A stretch of 64,000 bases of DNA, taken from a virus. This document shows positions 8,540 through 18,045 of the stretch, piece by piece (position 1 is the stretch's first letter; each line of letters starts with the position of its first letter). A program made the position numbers and the translations under genes. Location: positions 97,059 through 161,058 of the IMG/VR virus record IMGVR_UViG_3300046804_003503; one strand, 5' to 3'. A model generated the notes under the pieces. The model made no database searches. It saw nothing but the letters and a program-made list of their open reading frames with translations, and was not told the DNA's origin.

Positions 8540-9642
8540 TGTAGTTCCTTTATCTTGTCATATATAAATTCTGACATCGATGGATTGTTATTCAAAAATT
8601 CCGATACATTATTCACACCTTGAAATTTAAAAAATCTTTCAACTTCGTCTGAAGTGTTCCCAATACCGTTGTCTTCTAGTAATTTTACTATAATTGGATT
8701 AGCTTGATCATCAACGGCGCATTGTATGGTATACCACGCTCCAGCCGCTTTGATAAGTCTAAATTCGCAAGCAATTTGTACAATTTCTTGTACTTCATCA
8801 ACTCCAGTTCCATATTTTATCCAACTTTCTGCCGTGCTGTTTGGTCTACCGCCAGCGTTAGAAGTTTTTATCACCCAATTTGCTATTTGGCCAACGTGTG
8901 GACCAGTATCCTTTGGAACTTGCCACTTACCACGATGAGTAATGACCATATTAGTACCGGCCTGATATTGCAACATATTTCCACAATCTGCCATCTTTTG
9001 TGGGGCATATGGCGATCCACCAGTATTAGCAATATTATGAGTGATACAAATAAGAATTGTCTTATTTTTCATCAAAGTACCACTGATTCGCTTGAAAAAC
9101 ATTGATAGCAATCTTGGAAGTGCATTTCTTACGCCAGTTCTTACTTCGCCTTCAAGTTCACACGCTGGAACCATGTTAGATAGTGAATCAGCAATGATTA
9201 AACATCCGGGATCATTATTGATATAATACTCAATAATGTTAAGAAAATCTTCTGCTGATAATACTCTTTCGTCAGTTGACTCTATTATTAAGATATTGTC
9301 TGGCTGAAGCCCCTTAATTCCATCAAAATTTTGTTTTGATAGTCTACCCTCAGTATTCACATATATAATGCGTTTTCCCTTTTGTTGGCATTTAGATGCA
9401 AAATGTAAAGCTGTTGTAGTTTTGCCACTTTTTGGATCTCCCGTCATCACCACGACAGAACCTTCTCTTATTCCACCGCCAAGTGCTATATCTAATGCTG
9501 GAGAAAGACCTATAACATTTAGACTATTTATACTTTCAAGAACTTCTGTTCCGCTTCTGACAACATCTCCATATTTACTGACAATAGAATTGCTTATAGC
9601 GTCTTCAGAGAATTTTACATTGTTCTTTTTAACTTTGCTCAT
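8536..9642 (-). CDS. RecA/UvsX-type recombinase
   Basis: This 368-aa protein has LSPALDIALGGGIREGSVVV, Walker A GDPKSGKTTTA near residue 67, IIYVNTEGRL, Walker B CLIIADSLSNMVP near 148 and a Gln-containing loop near KMADCGNMLQYQAG. This is the RecA/RadA core without the RecA C-terminal domain, as in phage UvsX. It should load on single-stranded DNA for recombination-dependent replication with SSB and the nearby nucleases. Confidence 0.9.
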   Translation of the reverse strand: MSKVKKNNVKFSEDAISNSIVSKYGDVVRSGTEVLESINSLNVIGLSPALDIALGGGIREGSVVVMTGDPKSGKTTTALHFASKCQQKGKRIIYVNTEGRLSKQNFDGIKGLQPDNILIIESTDERVLSAEDFLNIIEYYINNDPGCLIIADSLSNMVPACELEGEVRTGVRNALPRLLSMFFKRISGTLMKNKTILICITHNIANTGGSPYAPQKMADCGNMLQYQAGTNMVITHRGKWQVPKDTGPHVGQIANWVIKTSNAGGRPNSTAESWIKYGTGVDEVQEIVQIACEFRLIKAAGAWYTIQCAVDDQANPIIVKLLEDNGIGNTSDEVERFFKFQGVNNVSEFLNNNPSMSEFIYDKIKELH

Positions 9643-10154
9643 AGGTTCCTCAACTGGTTCATGGTGTTCTTTTTGTTATTATAGCCTGCTGACGCTCTAG
9701 TTTCAAGTGCCGGTTTTTCAATTGATACATCCATATTGATTTCAATTTTGTGTTTCTGATCTTCAATCTTTTGGTGATACTTTGCTATGATTTTTTCTGC
9801 CTCTGGATTTATTTTATATCCTCTGCCATTTTGCACTCCAATAACTAATAATTTATCAAAATCTTTAGACTGTATAGCTTGTATAATGGCTTCTTCGCTA
9901 TACTTCTTTTTTAATTGAAGTGCTGCTCCATGTTGCTTCTTCCATATCCAGTGTAGAGGATCGCCCTTTGTCCAAAATTTGTAAGATGGCTTACCTAAAT
10001 TCAATTTTTCAGATCTCCTCAAAACGATATATTCAGCTACATAAGCTTCAAATGTACAATATTCGCCAGTATGAATATGTTTATATTTATGAGTTTCTGA
10101 CCATTCTTTTTGGTAGTTTTGGCTAAATAACTCTGGTTTATTTTTCTGTGGCAT
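9639..10154 (-). CDS. hypothetical protein
   Basis: This 171-aa basic protein is rich in aromatic residues in its first half (KFWTKGDPLHWIWKKQ) and Lys/Glu-rich after residue 110. I do not recognise it. Overlaps on both sides place it in the replication operon. Confidence 0.78.
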   Translation of the reverse strand: MPQKNKPELFSQNYQKEWSETHKYKHIHTGEYCTFEAYVAEYIVLRRSEKLNLGKPSYKFWTKGDPLHWIWKKQHGAALQLKKKYSEEAIIQAIQSKDFDKLLVIGVQNGRGYKINPEAEKIIAKYHQKIEDQKHKIEINMDVSIEKPALETRASAGYNNKKNTMNQLRNL

Positions 10155-10566
10155 AATTGTATATTATGGCTTCTTCAAAACATTGTTCAATATTATCTTC
10201 TTCTTCTAAGTGCTGTATCAATTCTGGTATAATCCATATTGTTTTTTTGACTTTATTTCCATACACTTTGCCAACTGTGTATGTATGTTTTTCATCTTTA
10301 CCAAATGTGGCCAACATAGATCTTATCAAATAAACCGCATCTGTGCCAGAGGTATCAATTTCTATAGAACTTGATCTATATTGTAAACCTATTTTATTAA
10401 TACAAAGTTTGTGTAATTTACAATAATTTTTTAGATCCATCCATTCATTATAGTTTCTGAGATAAATTTCTTTACCATCATTTAAAATAGCACGAATCCA
10501 AGTATTATACTTGTCTTTTTTATATTCCTCAAGCCAATCAGTATATGAAGTAATAAAATTATTCAT
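10138..10566 (-). CDS. hypothetical protein
   Basis: This 142-aa acidic-to-neutral protein has no recognisable motif. It overlaps the next gene at ATGA (10563-10566) and the 9639-10154 gene by 17 nt, so it is translationally coupled. Confidence 0.78.
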   Translation of the reverse strand: MNNFITSYTDWLEEYKKDKYNTWIRAILNDGKEIYLRNYNEWMDLKNYCKLHKLCINKIGLQYRSSSIEIDTSGTDAVYLIRSMLATFGKDEKHTYTVGKVYGNKVKKTIWIIPELIQHLEEEDNIEQCFEEAIIYNYATEK

Positions 10567-10850
10567 CGTATTTTGGTAACACAGCTAGGGTTTTTTCTGT
10601 TTGGTATAATTTTTTTTTGATCTATCATAGTAGATGCATTTTCTGTCATTATGGTTGCACCGCCCTGACGTACAAATTGTTGATCTACTATAGTTTTTGG
10701 TGCTTCTATCTTGCATTTCTTGATATATTTTTCAATAGCACCAACAGCTCTATCTAAATCTTGTGCAATCTGTTCAATACTATTACCAGATTTATATTTT
10801 TCTTCTACGTAAAAAGATTCAGCTTTACCGAGAGGTCCAGTTTTAGCCAT
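10563..10850 (-). CDS. small helix-turn-helix-like protein
   Basis: This 95-aa protein starts MAKTGPLGKAESFYVEEKY. The segment SIEQIAQDLDRAVGAIEKYIKK reads as a helix-turn-helix. The tail has a conserved-looking QGGATIMTENAS and a NPSCVTKIR end. A regulatory or DNA-binding role is possible; there is no firm family assignment. Confidence 0.75.
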   Translation of the reverse strand: MAKTGPLGKAESFYVEEKYKSGNSIEQIAQDLDRAVGAIEKYIKKCKIEAPKTIVDQQFVRQGGATIMTENASTMIDQKKIIPNRKNPSCVTKIR

Positions 10851-11187
10851 TGATAAAACTCCTTTGTGCCCTAGTCATATATAGAGAATTTTTACTTTTT
10901 AAATAAGATACATACATATCATGTGTTTGTTTGCTAACTTGTTTCAAACTGAGCGATAGTGTGGATTCTCTATGACTATCAATTCCATAGGGATCATACG
11001 GTTGGTTATTAAATACTAAAATTGCATATTTATTTTGACTAGGTATAGAATTTGTATTCCCAATTGTCTTGGCAAATATCTTTTCAGACTCATCGCTGAT
11101 TGGTCTTCCCAGTTTATTTAGATTGATTTCAAATACATCTGTATGGTTAATTTCAAATGCTTGATTTTCAGAATTGATAAATTTCAT
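10843..11187 (-). CDS. hypothetical protein
   Basis: This 114-aa protein is unrecognised. It overlaps neighbours by 8 and 4 nt and belongs to the same tightly coupled operon. Confidence 0.75.
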   Translation of the reverse strand: MKFINSENQAFEINHTDVFEINLNKLGRPISDESEKIFAKTIGNTNSIPSQNKYAILVFNNQPYDPYGIDSHRESTLSLSLKQVSKQTHDMYVSYLKSKNSLYMTRAQRSFING

Positions 11188-11534
11188 TTTTCACCTGTCA
11201 TAATATATTTTGTTTTTTGTGCTTCTGTCATTTTGTTGATTTCTTTTTTAGATGCTGATCCAAAAGAAGAAAAGTACGAAGTTTCCTCCGTACTCTTCTT
11301 GGATTGTGATTCTATGTCGGATTTTTCGTAACTGCCCTTTTGTGACCAATTCTTTTCTGCCAGACTGCCTATCGTTTTACAGTCCTTCATAAAAGATGCT
11401 ATGCCACCATATATTACTCTTCGTAGACCACTTTTTCCACATGCTGGACAAGTGGTTAATGCATCATCCTTAATGGACTGATAAACATCTTTCATTTCAT
11501 TATGGCATTCGTCACAAATATAATCATATAACAT
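11184..11534 (-). CDS. FmdB-like zinc-ribbon protein
   Basis: This 116-aa protein opens LYDYICDECHNEMKD and has CPACGKSGLRRVI at residues 33-45, the FmdB-type C-x2-C...C-x2-C ribbon. The rest is Ser/Lys-rich. FmdB proteins are putative regulators; the phage role is unknown. Confidence 0.75.
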   Translation of the reverse strand: MLYDYICDECHNEMKDVYQSIKDDALTTCPACGKSGLRRVIYGGIASFMKDCKTIGSLAEKNWSQKGSYEKSDIESQSKKSTEETSYFSSFGSASKKEINKMTEAQKTKYIMTGEK

Positions 11535-11541
11535 ATAATCC

Positions 11542-12222
11542 TCAAGATTCTAAAGCGTGTAGAACAGCTCCTAAAATTCCATTTCTTTGTATATCTTCAT
11601 ATCCTAATCGACACATTCCTATACCATGAATATCTGTCAATTTTTCTATACATTCTAATAATCCATTCCCGCGATACAAATCTGTTTGTTTGGTATCACC
11701 ATTTATCATTACTTTAGAATTTTCACCCATGCGTGTAATAAACATTTTAATCTGCTCTAAGGTACAGTTCTGAGCTTCATCTAATATCATATAAGAATTG
11801 TGAAATGTTGATCCTCTCATAGTCTCAAGTGGCTCAAATTTAATTCTGCGAGTATTGTAATATAAGCCAAACTTATCTCTACCCAAAAAGTATTTTAGAT
11901 TTTCTTCCATAGGTTGTAGGTATGGCTTAATTTTTTCTCCCAATTCTCCCGGTAATGATCCTATATCTTTTCCTGTGCATACTAACGGTCTTGTTACTAT
12001 TATATTTTCAATTTTATCCTTTAATAAATGTTCAGCAGCAACTCCTGCGGCAATAAAAGATTTACCAGTTCCAGATGGTCCGGTACAAAATATTATATCA
12101 TTCTCAATGATTGATCTAATATAATCTTTTTGATTTTCTGTTTTTGCTACTAGTACATTTTGTTTTGGTTCTTGTTTAGATTTTTTGTTTTTTTTCGAAT
12201 TGTTATTTGCCGCTGCTGCCAA
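11542..12222 (-). CDS. phoH: PhoH-like ATPase
   Basis: This 226-aa protein has Walker A FCTGPSGTGKSFIAAG near residue 48, VTRPLVCTGKDIGSLPG, and Walker B MILDEAQNCTLEQIKMF near 140, the PhoH pattern. The first in-frame start is a TTG at 12222 inside the dUTPase 3' end, with GGGGAG about 9 nt before it; no ATG precedes the conserved core. PhoH proteins are RNA-related ATPases/helicases common in phages; the exact role is unsettled. Confidence 0.88.
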   Translation of the reverse strand: MAAAANNNSKKNKKSKQEPKQNVLVAKTENQKDYIRSIIENDIIFCTGPSGTGKSFIAAGVAAEHLLKDKIENIIVTRPLVCTGKDIGSLPGELGEKIKPYLQPMEENLKYFLGRDKFGLYYNTRRIKFEPLETMRGSTFHNSYMILDEAQNCTLEQIKMFITRMGENSKVMINGDTKQTDLYRGNGLLECIEKLTDIHGIGMCRLGYEDIQRNGILGAVLHALES

Positions 12223-12631
12223 AGCCGTTTTCTCCCCGTTGCGAGGAACCTAACGATTCATGGACCTCCATAATTACGCGAGGAACCTCTTGGAATATAA
12301 TCTGAGCGATTCTATCCCCGGTATGTATACTAACATTTTCATCAGAAGTATTATATAGACATACCATTATTTCTCCTCTATATCCACTATCCACTACTCC
12401 AGCCAAAACATCGATACCATGTTTAACTGATAAACCCGATCTGGGCCAAATTAAACCAGCAAATTGTTCTGGCATTTGTATTGCTATCCCGGTACTGACA
12501 GTCTTGCGTTGTTTTGATGGTATGACGGTATCAATAGCAGAATATAAATCAAATCCAGCGTCATTTATGTTTGCCTTAGTGGGAACTTTACCTTCAATTT
12601 TCAAAATTTGAACTTTTACTAAATTATTCAT
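12203..12631 (-). CDS. dut: dUTPase
   Basis: This 142-aa protein has the trimeric dUTPase motifs in order: NDAGFDLYSA, WPRSGLSVKHGI, GVVDSGYRGEI, GDRIAQIIF and a C-terminal RGENGFGSSGK. It removes dUTP and supplies dUMP to ThyX. It overlaps NrdB at ATGA. Confidence 0.95.
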   Translation of the reverse strand: MNNLVKVQILKIEGKVPTKANINDAGFDLYSAIDTVIPSKQRKTVSTGIAIQMPEQFAGLIWPRSGLSVKHGIDVLAGVVDSGYRGEIMVCLYNTSDENVSIHTGDRIAQIIFQEVPRVIMEVHESLGSSQRGENGFGSSGK

Positions 12632-13704
12632 AGCAGTCCTCCTAGCTCCATATCCTCTAAATCATTTTTGCTTGCACCAATTTTATATGATGTGATTTCA
12701 TGTTCTTGTGGTGCTACTTGAACTGATTCACTATTCATCCATGGATCGGTCCATCCAGAAATTGGATTTCTACACCCTTTATCGTATGGTAAACCAATAG
12801 TCTTTCTGCGACTCATGCATAACCAATCAATGTATTCTGCCATTACTTTCTCATTAAGACCGATAATTGATCCATCTTTAAATAAATATTCTGACCATGC
12901 TTTTTCTTCATTGGCGGCAGATTCAAACATTTGAACCGCTTCATCTTCGCACTCTTCTGCAATTTTAATAAATCCTTCATCTGGATTTGTACGTAAAATC
13001 TTAATTATTTCTTGCGTATTGTATAAGTGTAATGCTTCATCACGTTTGATTAACTTGATAATATCAGCATTGCCCATCATTTTTTTATTTTCAGCAAACG
13101 CAAAAGCGCAGATAAATGAAACATAAAATCTAACTGCTTCAAGAATATTAACGCTTATAAGAGTTAGGTAAATCTGCTTTTTGATATCTTTAAGTTTGCC
13201 GGAATGACCTATTTCTCTTAATGCGTTATATTCCTTGATTGCTACATTAGCTCTTTTAAGTATTTCTTTGTCTGTTAAGCAACTGTCTAATATTTCACTT
13301 GGATTGCTGTATACGTTCTTGATAATATAGGTATAACTGTAGCTATGAATTTGTTCAAAGAACTGCCAAACATTCATACATGCTTCTAATTCTGGATTAG
13401 AAACATATTGAGTCAACGTAGGCACTCCTCTACAAATAACGCTATCCATCATAGTCTGATACTTTAAATTGGAAGTAAAAATAAACTTCTCATTTGCCGA
13501 CATTACATCGTCATTTTTGAAGTCATTTCTATCTTTTTTAAGTTCTATTTCTTCTGGCCTCCAGAAGAATTCTATTTGTTTCTTATATAGATCAAAGAAC
13601 ACGGGATACTTAAACTTATCGTATCTCTGTAGGGATAGATCTTCGCCAAGGAATAATGGCTGAGAAAGATAATCTACATTATGTTTGTTCAATATTGTTT
13701 TCAT
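12628..13704 (-). CDS. nrdB: ribonucleotide reductase small subunit (class Ia R2)
   Basis: The start at 13704 overlaps the nrdA stop (ATGA). The 358-aa protein has FFWRPEEIEL and the iron/tyrosyl-radical helix FFEQIHSYSYTYII, with E-x-x-H and the radical Tyr in the E. coli position. It also has RDEALH for the second iron pair and an acidic C-terminus ending in MELGGLL for docking to the large subunit. Confidence 0.95.
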   Translation of the reverse strand: MKTILNKHNVDYLSQPLFLGEDLSLQRYDKFKYPVFFDLYKKQIEFFWRPEEIELKKDRNDFKNDDVMSANEKFIFTSNLKYQTMMDSVICRGVPTLTQYVSNPELEACMNVWQFFEQIHSYSYTYIIKNVYSNPSEILDSCLTDKEILKRANVAIKEYNALREIGHSGKLKDIKKQIYLTLISVNILEAVRFYVSFICAFAFAENKKMMGNADIIKLIKRDEALHLYNTQEIIKILRTNPDEGFIKIAEECEDEAVQMFESAANEEKAWSEYLFKDGSIIGLNEKVMAEYIDWLCMSRRKTIGLPYDKGCRNPISGWTDPWMNSESVQVAPQEHEITSYKIGASKNDLEDMELGGLL

Positions 13705-15929
13705 ATAGCACAAGCCCCCGATTCACAATTGGTTTCTTTTTCTGTCGCACCGTCACCGTCAGGGGTATTACAGTAATAAAAGTTCTTTACACCATATTTA
13801 TACCCGTAAATTTGATCTTTTATTAAGACGCTCAAGGGTATATTGCCGTCTGGATAATGGGCATAATTATAGTACAGATTGACGCTAATACTCATATCAA
13901 CAAACTTTTGAAGCACGGCACAGATATTTAAAATGGCCTTATTATTTTCCATTTCCCAAGCCAAGCTGTAATAATTTTTTCTTGAAGCGTAATTTGGAAC
14001 TAATTGTTTTAGAACTCCATTTTTTGCTTTTTTGTAGGACATAAGATTGCGAACTGGCTCAATGCCATTTGTACTGTTCTGTATTACGCTTGACGATTCG
14101 CATGGCATAATTGCCGTGACGGTTGAATGTCTAAGACCAAACTTTGCTATTCTAGATCGTAAACCTTCCCAATCCATAGTATATTCTGGAGCAACCAGTT
14201 CGTCAACTGTTTTTTTATACCAATCTATTGGTAATAATCCTCTAGAATATTTTGTCTCACCAAACTTAGAACATGGACCAAGCTTTTCAGCAAGCTTGCA
14301 TGATTCATTTAGCAGATGCCACTGAATTTTTTCCATAGTTTGATGTACTAATTTTAGAGTCTCAGCGTCTTCATACTTAAGTTTATGTTTTGCTAGAAAC
14401 GCGGCAAAGTTTGTTATACCAATACCAAGCGATCTGCGATTCTTAGTAAAATTTCTTCCAGCCTCAACTGGATAGTCTTGATAGTCAATAATAGATTCTA
14501 ATGACTTTACTGTTACCGAACAGGCTTGCTGTAAGTCTTTGTCATCCTCTATTTCAAGCAGGTTTAGTGCAGACAAAATACAAATGCCAATCTCGCCAAC
14601 CTCATCGTCTATAGAAACTATTGGATTAGTTGGGTGGATAATTTCCTGACAAAGATTACTCATATATACAGGTGCGTCCCAAGAACCATGTTCATTGGCG
14701 TTGTCAATGTTCATCACATAAATACGACCAGTTTCTAATCTTTCTTTTGTAAAGATTTCTGCTAATTTTCTGGCACTAATCTTTTTCTTCATCTTGACGT
14801 AACGAGCATTTTCGTACTTTTCGTATAGCTTTTTGAAGTCTTCATTGTTGTTCATAGCTGAATATAATCCGCCAGTTTCATGAGGACTCATAAGTGTGAT
14901 ATCTTCATTCTTTATTAAACGCTCATAAAAAAGCTTGTTGAACTGTACAGAGTAATCTAGTTTTCTTACCCTATTATCGTCAGTTCCGGCGTTATTCTTT
15001 AGAACCATAATATCTTCAATTTCATAATGCCAAAATGGAATATGTACAGTGGCAGACCCTCCGCGAATTCCGTTTTGACTTGTGGCCTTTACGGCAGACT
15101 CAAAGACTTTGAGATACGGTATCAAACCAGTATGAACTACTTCACCGCCCCTAATGCTTGAATTAATTGGTCTAATTCTACCAATATTTAATCCGATACC
15201 GGCTCTTCTTGCTGTATATTTACCAACCGCGTGTACGCTAGAGAATATAGAATCAAGATCGTCTTCTACGTCTACTAAGACACAGCTTGCAAATTGTTTA
15301 ATCTTAGTCCTTACTCCAGCCATGATAGGTGTTGGCAGATTGATTTTAAATGTGGAAAAACTTTCATATGCTTCTTCTACCTCTTCTATAGTATCAAACA
15401 AAGACATAGCAATACATATATAGGCAAACTGTGGTGTTTCATACATTTCGCCAGTAGAGCGGTTTTTAATTAGATATTTGTCTATCATCTGCTGTAAACC
15501 AGCGTATGTAAATAAATAGTCTCTATCGTGATCAATAAGTTTTTCTATCTGGCCGATCTGTTCTTCTGACCATTTAGACAATAGTTCATTGTCATACACT
15601 CCAGCCTTGACGTTCTCATATATATGAGAAAATAGACTTGGTGGCGAGTCATGTTTTTCCCAAAGGTCTTTTCTTAAAGACATATTGAGTAGTCTAGACG
15701 CCACATATTGATAATTTGGCTTACTTGGTGAGGTCAGGTCATTTGCAGATTTAATGAGTATTTGATGTATTTCTTGTGTAGTAATACCATCCCTCAAAGA
15801 TAAATTGGCGTTCATTTCTATGTCAGACCAAGAAACATTTGCAATATCTTTAATGGCCCATTCAACCACCTTATGTATTTTTTCAACTGTATAGACTTCG
15901 AAACTACCGTTCCTCTTTTGAACGCGCAT
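13701..15929 (-). CDS. nrdA: ribonucleotide reductase large subunit (class Ia)
   Basis: This 742-aa protein has an N-terminal ATP-cone (RVQKRNGSFEVYTVEKI), FASCVLVDVEDDLDSIF with the first redox Cys, MSNLCQEIIHPT with the thiyl-radical Cys, and a C-terminal CESGACAI swinging-arm pair. Length and motifs match aerobic class Ia enzymes. It is a key source of dNTPs for the phage. A 27-nt gap separates it from the 15957 gene. Confidence 0.96.
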   Translation of the reverse strand: MRVQKRNGSFEVYTVEKIHKVVEWAIKDIANVSWSDIEMNANLSLRDGITTQEIHQILIKSANDLTSPSKPNYQYVASRLLNMSLRKDLWEKHDSPPSLFSHIYENVKAGVYDNELLSKWSEEQIGQIEKLIDHDRDYLFTYAGLQQMIDKYLIKNRSTGEMYETPQFAYICIAMSLFDTIEEVEEAYESFSTFKINLPTPIMAGVRTKIKQFASCVLVDVEDDLDSIFSSVHAVGKYTARRAGIGLNIGRIRPINSSIRGGEVVHTGLIPYLKVFESAVKATSQNGIRGGSATVHIPFWHYEIEDIMVLKNNAGTDDNRVRKLDYSVQFNKLFYERLIKNEDITLMSPHETGGLYSAMNNNEDFKKLYEKYENARYVKMKKKISARKLAEIFTKERLETGRIYVMNIDNANEHGSWDAPVYMSNLCQEIIHPTNPIVSIDDEVGEIGICILSALNLLEIEDDKDLQQACSVTVKSLESIIDYQDYPVEAGRNFTKNRRSLGIGITNFAAFLAKHKLKYEDAETLKLVHQTMEKIQWHLLNESCKLAEKLGPCSKFGETKYSRGLLPIDWYKKTVDELVAPEYTMDWEGLRSRIAKFGLRHSTVTAIMPCESSSVIQNSTNGIEPVRNLMSYKKAKNGVLKQLVPNYASRKNYYSLAWEMENNKAILNICAVLQKFVDMSISVNLYYNYAHYPDGNIPLSVLIKDQIYGYKYGVKNFYYCNTPDGDGATEKETNCESGACAI

Positions 15930-15956
15930 TAATTACCCTTTCTGTTCAATCGTCAA

Positions 15957-16592
15957 TTATTCGTTAAATAGTTTTTTAAAGAGTCTTTCAAGCACAAATT
16001 TAAGCACAACAGGTAATACAACATAGATTAATAAAAATGTCAAAACGACAGATCCGTGGCGAACCTCTTCGTCATCTTTTACATTTGATATGACAAAATT
16101 TTTGCAATCTTTTTTGAGTTGTCTTCTGATATATCTGTCGCATGAACCAAAATCTGTGCCGCTTTGGCTAACTATTGTAGCCCATTCATTGGCATAGTGC
16201 AAGCACTTTTTTGCTAAAAAGTTTTGTTCTTCATCTGGAAATTCTGTATCAACTTGAAATTCTATATCGCTAACATCAAATGAGTTGCCAAATAATGACT
16301 CTGAATTGTCATCATAAGTAAAATTGATGTCTGGTAGGTACTTCAACTTAAGTGTACCACCGTCTTTGCCCAAAGTCAACCCCTGTACATAAGCACTTAA
16401 TCTAACAAATTTTTTCCATGTTACTTTTGGTAATGATTCAGTGAAAGACAAGATGATATTTTCTGACGAGTCTTTTACAATTTTTATGTCTAGCGGCTGT
16501 GGAAAACTAATATTTAGATTTTTTATATCATATCCATTTTTAGAAAAAATGAAATCAACTATTTGTTTTATCTGAGAGATTGGTATAGCCAT
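15957..16592 (-). CDS. hypothetical membrane-anchored protein
   Basis: This 211-aa protein has one strong hydrophobic segment near the C-terminus (VVLTFLLIYVVLPVVLKFVL, about residues 181-200) followed by a basic tail. The N-terminal domain (about 180 aa) is unrecognised and contains three Cys near 130-160. It starts a run of membrane-linked genes. Confidence 0.75.
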   Translation of the reverse strand: MAIPISQIKQIVDFIFSKNGYDIKNLNISFPQPLDIKIVKDSSENIILSFTESLPKVTWKKFVRLSAYVQGLTLGKDGGTLKLKYLPDINFTYDDNSESLFGNSFDVSDIEFQVDTEFPDEEQNFLAKKCLHYANEWATIVSQSGTDFGSCDRYIRRQLKKDCKNFVISNVKDDEEVRHGSVVLTFLLIYVVLPVVLKFVLERLFKKLFNE

Positions 16593-16595
16593 ATT

Positions 16596-17066
16596 TTACT
16601 TTCTTTGAATTAATAACCAAGCAAGTCCTAAAAATCTTTCTGATATTTCAATTTTTTCTTGTTCAGTAAGTTTATGGTTTTCATCTCCACCACAGGCAGA
16701 AGTAATTAGATTAATAATTCTATCATCAAGTCCAACATATTTATCGTTTATTGATCCTTGGAAAAACTCTCTTGCTGCAATTGATAAAATATCGTTCACT
16801 TGTTGTAACTGAACGTCATATTTTATGACTCTACTAGAAAATTCTTGACTATAAATAGCTAATTTAGCTCTATCGGTTGGATCAGTAACAAGATTAGATG
16901 TAGATTTTGTTAATTCTATAATTCTGTCAGATGGTTTATCTATGTTAAGTATAGCAACATCTGGTTTTGGTATTATTACTGGTAATACATTATTTATAGA
17001 ACCACATAACGCCACTCCAATCAACATTATAGCTATTAAATTTTTTAATTTAAGAAACTTTTCCAT
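16596..17066 (-). CDS. hypothetical protein with N-terminal signal/anchor
   Basis: The ATG at 17066 has GAGGA 6 nt upstream; an ATG 12 nt earlier is less likely. The 156-aa protein starts MEKFLKLKNLIAIMLIGVAL, a signal anchor, with a Cys after it that does not fit a strict lipobox. The rest is soluble helix. The function is unknown. Confidence 0.72.
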   Translation of the reverse strand: MEKFLKLKNLIAIMLIGVALCGSINNVLPVIIPKPDVAILNIDKPSDRIIELTKSTSNLVTDPTDRAKLAIYSQEFSSRVIKYDVQLQQVNDILSIAAREFFQGSINDKYVGLDDRIINLITSACGGDENHKLTEQEKIEISERFLGLAWLLIQRK

Positions 17067-17337
17067 TATTATCCTCAATTACCTTGTTTAAAAGTGGGAA
17101 TACTTCATCAAGTTTATCGGAAGCTACATCAAGATTATGTTCGTCACATTTATTTTTTAGTTGATACCATAAACTGACAATTTCCAAAAATCCCTCTTGT
17201 TTGTTTTCGTCTTTTTCTATTAATTCTCTTGTTTTTGATTTAGAAACAAGCTTAGAAATTAAATATGGAATATCAATAAAATTTGTTGATAATATTAATA
17301 ATCCCAAGCACAATAACACCATCTGCCAAAGTTCCAT
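17050..17337 (-). CDS. hypothetical small membrane protein
   Basis: I chose the ATG at 17337, which has AGAGGT about 7 nt upstream. The 95-aa protein has one N-terminal span (MELWQMVLLCLGLLILSTNF) and a charged helical tail. It overlaps the next gene by 17 nt. It could belong to a lysis or envelope cassette. Confidence 0.7.
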   Translation of the reverse strand: MELWQMVLLCLGLLILSTNFIDIPYLISKLVSKSKTRELIEKDENKQEGFLEIVSLWYQLKNKCDEHNLDVASDKLDEVFPLLNKVIEDNNGKVS

Positions 17338-17341
17338 TTTA

Positions 17342-17644
17342 TTACCTCTTATTAGTGGTCTTGCCGTGATATGGGCAAACAGTATTATGCCCATCTCCCT
17401 GTACGATTATTCCAGTACCCTTGCAGATACATTTTGCTGGATCTGGATTAGTATCATCTACAACTGGTTTTGGTTGCGGTTTAAATACTTCTTGTTCAGC
17501 CGTATCAAATGCGTTCTTGCATTTCTCTTGCCATTCCGTTACATAAGAAGAATACATGTTTGTTATATCTTGTGGATTTACTGAACAATTTTGTTCGTTA
17601 ATACATCCACATAATAAAAAGCAACATAAAAATATATATTTCAT
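17342..17644 (-). CDS. putative lipoprotein with Cys/His motif
   Basis: This 100-aa protein starts MKYIFLCCFLLCGC. LCGC is an acceptable lipobox, so Cys14 may be lipidated. The C-terminus has CICKGTG...GDG...CPYHG, resembling one half of a DnaJ-type zinc site. A role as outer spanin or exported metal protein is possible but unproven. Confidence 0.7.
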   Translation of the reverse strand: MKYIFLCCFLLCGCINEQNCSVNPQDITNMYSSYVTEWQEKCKNAFDTAEQEVFKPQPKPVVDDTNPDPAKCICKGTGIIVQGDGHNTVCPYHGKTTNKR

Positions 17645-17651
17645 ATGATTC

Positions 17652-17783
17652 CTAAGATATTGTTGTTATAAGAAAAGCAATTTTTTTAGTTACATACGGA
17701 TTTCCACTATCAACCATAACTAACAAATCGTCATTAGCTATAGAAGTTGACTCTGGCAATTCTGTTATTTTTACTATCGCCAC
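17652..17783 (-). CDS. 43-aa protein with GTG start
   Basis: A GTG at 17783 is preceded by TAGGAG 7 nt upstream. The product VAIVKITELPESTSIANDDL...VTKKIAF resembles the short N-terminal module often seen on phage tail-fibre or structural proteins (AIVKITELP...A.DDLLVMV). Standing alone it is unusual; it may be a remnant or a small structural peptide. Confidence 0.6.
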   Translation of the reverse strand: MAIVKITELPESTSIANDDLLVMVDSGNPYVTKKIAFLITTIS

Positions 17784-17796
17784 GTTATGCTCCTAA

Positions 17797-18033
17797 TCAA
17801 TTACCACTACCGGTGGTATAATATGTAACATCATCAAATCTATTTGTTAATCTAGTTTCATGACCTGTATATGAATAATTTTTGTCATATTCAAAATTAC
17901 TAACTAAAGCTTGATAATTTCCACTTCCGCTGATTGGCACACCTCTCCAGCAATAAACTATTGCGGAGCCATTCTGGATTGTTTCTCTTCCACTGACCAC
18001 ATTAGTAATTACATCTGTCGTTGTTATTGCCAT
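17797..18033 (-). CDS. hypothetical small protein
   Basis: This 78-aa Thr/Ser/Gly/Tyr-rich protein looks beta-rich (NGSAIVYCWRGVPISGSG). A virion or secreted role is plausible. It follows the papain-like peptidase gene by 12 nt. Confidence 0.7.
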   Translation of the reverse strand: MAITTTDVITNVVSGRETIQNGSAIVYCWRGVPISGSGNYQALVSNFEYDKNYSYTGHETRLTNRFDDVTYYTTGSGN

Positions 18034-18045
18034 TTTACACCTCTT